Source: Sindora glabra
Taxonomy: Eukaryota; Streptophyta; Magnoliopsida; Fabales; Fabaceae
DNA length: 64,000 nt
Direction: 5' to 3'
Assembly: GCA_020226215.1 (NCBI GenBank)
Contig: CM035235.1
Span: forward strand, 53,349,511-53,413,510
The notes below the pieces were generated by a model that was given only the letters and a program-made list of their open reading frames with translations, made no database searches and was not told the DNA's origin. Below, in pieces: positions 60,502 through 64,000 of this stretch (positions are counted from its first letter, which is position 1; each line of letters opens with the position of its first letter). The position numbers and the translations under genes were made by a program.

Positions 60502-63276
60502 TCAAGGTGTAGAAGGGCCTTCCTCCCCATGTAGCAGTGGGCAGCGCCTACGATTATATCCTTCCATCTTACAATGATCGCATTTTTGCTTTACACCGCT
60601 CTCTTAAGGCCAATCCATCTCATTTCTGATCCGAGTCGACTTTGGTCATCCCCTTGCACATAATCTTCCATAATTTGGAACTAGGACAGGAAATGGTGGT
60701 AGGTTATTCCATTGCGACTACTCCCCAATAGGCCACCACTCAGATTTATAGCAATTGAGTAGTGTGTCAAGCCTGTACACAGCATCGACATATGGTTCCC
60801 ACGATATGTTGATTGAGGCACAAGCAGCAATAATATGAGCGCAAGGATACCTATATGCTTGGAATTGTCCACATTCACATTGCCCTTTATCTAATAATAC
60901 TTGGACGACCTTTCCACATGACCCCGTTGCCATATCAGGGCCCTCCACCACCTCAAACCTAGTCCCTTGTCTATTATAAGCATGAACGTGGTAAGAAGAA
61001 GCACGTGACTGGATAGTCACAAGCTCCTGTCTGAATCTTCCTGCGTATGTGTGACCTTGTTGTAGTTCAGCATGTGCTTCTTTTGCCCTTTCCACAAAGT
61101 ACTTGACACATCTGTAGTATGTTTGTTGTACAAGGCCTGTGATTGGTAGCTTCCTTAATCCTTTGAAAAGGCCATTGATGCACTCTACAATGTTAGTCAT
61201 CATATGGCCATATCTTCTACCTTCATCATAAGCAAGCGTCCACTTCTCCATCGGAATAGCGGTCAACTTCTTATGAATCTCCTCATTGACTTTGCTAAGG
61301 TTCTCCAATCTCTCCATGGCCTTTTCCCAACTGGGCTCATACGCTGAACAGAAGGAGACAAATAGGTTAACCGGGTTGAACTACCAGATACACAAATTTA
61401 TAGATGAAAGGTTTAACAAGGAAATTATGCTATAACGCATACCAATCTTAAGGACAGCTTTCCTCACATTGTCATCCCTGCACTTCTTACGAATGTTGCT
61501 GGCAATATGTCTGATACAGTACCGGTGAAAAGCATTAGGAGGCTGCCATCCCAGGCCTTCGGTGGCTACAGCATCTTTTATAACTCGGTGCCGATCTGAT
61601 ATCAAGCATATTCCTTACTTGTTCGTAACATTTACCCGCAATAATGCCAAAAACCAACTCCAGTTTTCATAGTTCTCCCTGTCAACAATGGCAAAGGCAA
61701 GCGGAACGGGACATTTGTTACCGTCCTGGGTCGCAACAATTAATAGCACGCCCCTGAACTTGCCATACAGATGCGTTCCATCAACTTGTATGAATTGCTT
61801 GTAGTAGGGAAATGCGGCAATGCATGGCTTGAAAGCCCAGAAAACTCAGTTGAAAACATGTTTTTGCAGATCAACACGGTTGTTAGCTGTGACAAATTCT
61901 TGTGACTCCAACTTGAACAGCGCCTGGTCACAGTAGCCTAAAATGTCCAACCATCTGGGAAGCACTTCATACGATTTATCCCAATCACCGTACACCTTCA
62001 CAATTGCCTTTTGTTTCTCCTTCCATGCTTTTCTGTACAAAATCTTATACCCGTACATGCCTTCTACCCTCTCTTGTATAAGCGAGATTGGAACATCTTG
62101 CTTCACTTTTATCATCTCGAGTATCAAGGAACTGATATACTCGGAGTTCAGAAACTTGTGATCCTGTGTCAAACTGGCATTGACACATGTGTGAGGCCTT
62201 GAAAATCTAGTTATTGTCCAAGTGTTACAATTCTTTAGTTTAGTCGCTCTGAGGTGGAAATTGCATTGGTCCCCATAATTATCACACTTCACGCTTAATC
62301 TTCTGGTATCCGACTCCTCCACGTAATAATTGTGGTGCCTTCTGATGTGGTAATGCTTGGTTGCAGCAATTAAAGCCTCCTTGCAATCAAACTCTTGCCC
62401 AACCTGTAAGTCCTCCATGTCGTAATCATAGGTTGGTTTCATTATTTCTGGAAATTCATTAGGATTCCGTATGACATCCCAATCAATGTGAGAGAAGACA
62501 GCAGCTTGAGGGACACCACATGATGTCTGTGCAGCATTACCACTCCTCACACACCGCGTTGGTACATTGTCCCCATGTGTAGTCGCACGTACTTCGTCAT
62601 CAGTATCACGATCGTCACCGCTATTGTAGGACACCTCATCGTCTTCAAAACTAGACTCTAGGTGGGCATCCATTAATACAGGATCGATGGATTCTTTCTG
62701 TACGACCGGTAAGGCACTTGATGAACCCATGAACATATGTGGTGCATTTACCGGGAAAACACCTACAACAGATGAGTCCAATGCAGGAGTATGACTATCA
62801 GAAATGTGGAACTCAAATCCACCTGTGTAAGGAGGGCCTTCCCGCACCATCGAACAACCAGTACTGACATAAGCCGCTGGATCCACGGGTGGTCTAGTTC
62901 TTGGAACTCTTTCATCATAACCAAGGTTGGCAGCGTGCAATTCGGATGTGATCATGTGCACGTACAATTCCATGGCTGTTATCATCGGATGTTGTTCGTA
63001 ACTTGCTATCGCACATGTCAAGTCTTCATCATCGTCCAATTCGTATGCCATGTACTGAGCCTCTGTTTGATGCTGTGGAAACCTGTAAATAATTTTCCCC
63101 ACAGTTTGATCTTGGTGAAGCTTCAGTCGGGCATGGATTCTCTCGCGCAAGACATCCATAGTGCTGCATCCTTTCAACTTCAGTGCCTTTGGGGGAGGTC
63201 CATCGTACATTACTCCCATCGTTCCCTCAATCATTGTACCATTTGAATATATAAAAGCAATTAAACTTTTCTTCAT
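60502..63276 (-). pseudogene. MuDR-type MULE transposase, nearly complete, five internal stops
   Basis: The model is complement of 60502-61343 and 61443-63276 (one 99-base GT-AG intron), giving 891 codons. Residues 1 to about 110 resemble the PB1-like N-terminal domain of plant MULE transposases. An acidic linker follows. The DNA-binding zinc region is VGQEFDCKEALIAATKHY, then CDNYGDQCNFHLRA and RPHTC. The DDE catalytic positions are Asp in VDGTHLYG, Asp in LISDRHRVI and Glu in MMTNIVECINGL. A SWIM finger (CECGQFQAYRYPCAH) follows, then GRPKSTRIRNEMDW-like sequence and a zinc knuckle KCDHCKMEGYNRRRCP, whose His is Tyr. In-frame stops lie at 61846, 61615, 60718, 60646 and 60604 (lowest base of each), with no frameshift. 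An acceptor-like TATTTTGCAG just upstream of the ATG hints at a 5' UTR intron. It is inactive as it stands. Confidence 0.92.
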
Positions 63277-64000
63277 CTCGTTACTTCTAGCTGCAAAATA
63301 TTTACTGCAAACTTTTCTTCATCGATCCCTCAATCATTGTACAATTTTCGTTCTTACAAATGAATCAACCAGTATTTAATATTACAAGTGAAAATGAACA
63401 GAATATTTTATTATTTTTGTAATGTACTTGGTTAATAGTAAATAATAATTTACCCGCGCAAGTCAAATCCATTCCGACCTTCACAGGCTGACATTTATTT
63501 CCCGCAAGTTTTTAAGCTACTTCTACACTCATTCATAATTTGTTATTTTTTTAGTTTATTCAGCACAACGTATACTAATTAAATAGAGAAATATTTCCAG
63601 TACACTACATTTTCTATTTTCACGATAACCTACTCCCTTCACACCTATTACTAAACAGCAACTAAAATTATTTACACATTACTATTTGTATATTTTTATG
63701 TAGATTACCATGGATTCTTTTTTACATGCACCGACTTCTAGTTACATCCACATATCCTAAAATTTTTTTTATTACCTCTCTTACAGTATAGTAAAATTTC
63801 ACATAAAAAATTTCTCTAAATATAACTTTCACTTAGAGCCCAAAACCTATTTTAGGACACATTTCTTCATCTCATTTTTTCTTCTTTTAATAGTACAACC
63901 TATCATAGTACATATAAATTTCTACAAATTTTTCACACATCATAGTTTGACATTGTAAGCCATAATAATCAAGATAAAATAAAAAACTCATATTATTTAC
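63277..64000. other. Upstream region of the transposase gene, window end
   Basis: No gene is seen. AAACTTTTCTTCATC and CCCTCAATCATTGTAC occur twice about 45-100 bases apart (63219-63280 and 63309-63345), so the first coding bases and leader overlap a small duplication. The expected terminal inverted repeat of the MULE would lie here or beyond. Confidence 0.5.

Larger units (their letters stand above)
55580..64000 (-). mobile_element. Mutator-like element (MULE) region with transposase and PMD genes; right end outside the window
   Basis: Two minus-strand genes 0.6 kb apart, a MuDR-type transposase (60502-63276) and a plant mobile domain gene (57414-59882), form the core. Plant mobile domains are known to ride on some MULEs. 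Long terminal inverted repeats and a 9-bp target duplication, the usual marks of MULEs, were not identified. The left limit is set provisionally at the GGCGCC module after the LINE relic, and the right end probably lies beyond 64000. Confidence 0.6.

Noticed and set aside
61943..63379. Plus-strand frames opposite the transposase
   Set aside because: They are antisense shadows of the transposase coding strand, which has clear domains.

Overview
The window looks like nuclear DNA of a dicot-like flowering plant. It is strongly AT-rich, its one intact gene has a spliced intron, and it carries plant-type transposons (Mutator-like with a plant mobile domain gene, CACTA, hAT-like MITEs, a tRNA-derived SINE, a LINE relic) and long (TA)n microsatellites. 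I cannot name the species from sequence alone. Gene density is very low: only one gene appears fully functional.

Layout. 1-9.2 kb: AT-rich intergenic DNA with a degenerate chitinase relic (about 1.28-1.41 kb), a promoter- or LTR-like block (about 1.6-1.9 kb), an unidentified GC-richer block (4.8-5.8 kb) and a degenerate tandem repeat (5.9-6.3 kb). 9.28-10.75 kb: an intact two-exon class III (GH18, hevamine-type) endochitinase gene with TATA box and poly(A) signals. 11.5-39 kb: a large gene-free block of diverged repeats. Two modules (called X and Y here) recur at about 7.6-kb spacing and are interrupted by a SINE, a MITE, a 5.1-kb CACTA element and smaller insertions. 39-41.8 kb: AT-rich DNA with a foldback and a probable Copia LTR. 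41.85-44.9 and 51.93-54.9 kb: two copies of a roughly 3-kb segmental duplication, each carrying a broken intronless class III chitinase. 45-51.9 kb: repeat-rich spacer. 55.15-55.54 kb: a LINE reverse-transcriptase tail. 55.6-64 kb: a Mutator-type region. On the minus strand it holds a transposase gene (PB1-like N-terminus, zinc-ribbon DNA-binding region, DDE domain, SWIM finger, zinc knuckle) and a plant mobile domain gene.

How the parts relate. The chitinase family here has one live member and three dead ones: the 1.3-kb relic and the two copies on the duplication. The two duplicated copies share an old reading-frame fault in the signal peptide, so it predates the duplication. Each then gained its own faults; one has a hAT-like MITE inserted in its exon. 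In the Mutator region both genes can be followed from start to terminal stop in one open frame. They need only short introns and are broken by nonsense codons, with no frameshift. Many of these stops look like C-to-T decay of CAG, CGA, CAA or TGG codons, as expected for a methylated, silenced element. The mobile domain gene is bracketed by inverted GGCGCC-rich modules, the most unusual structure in the window.
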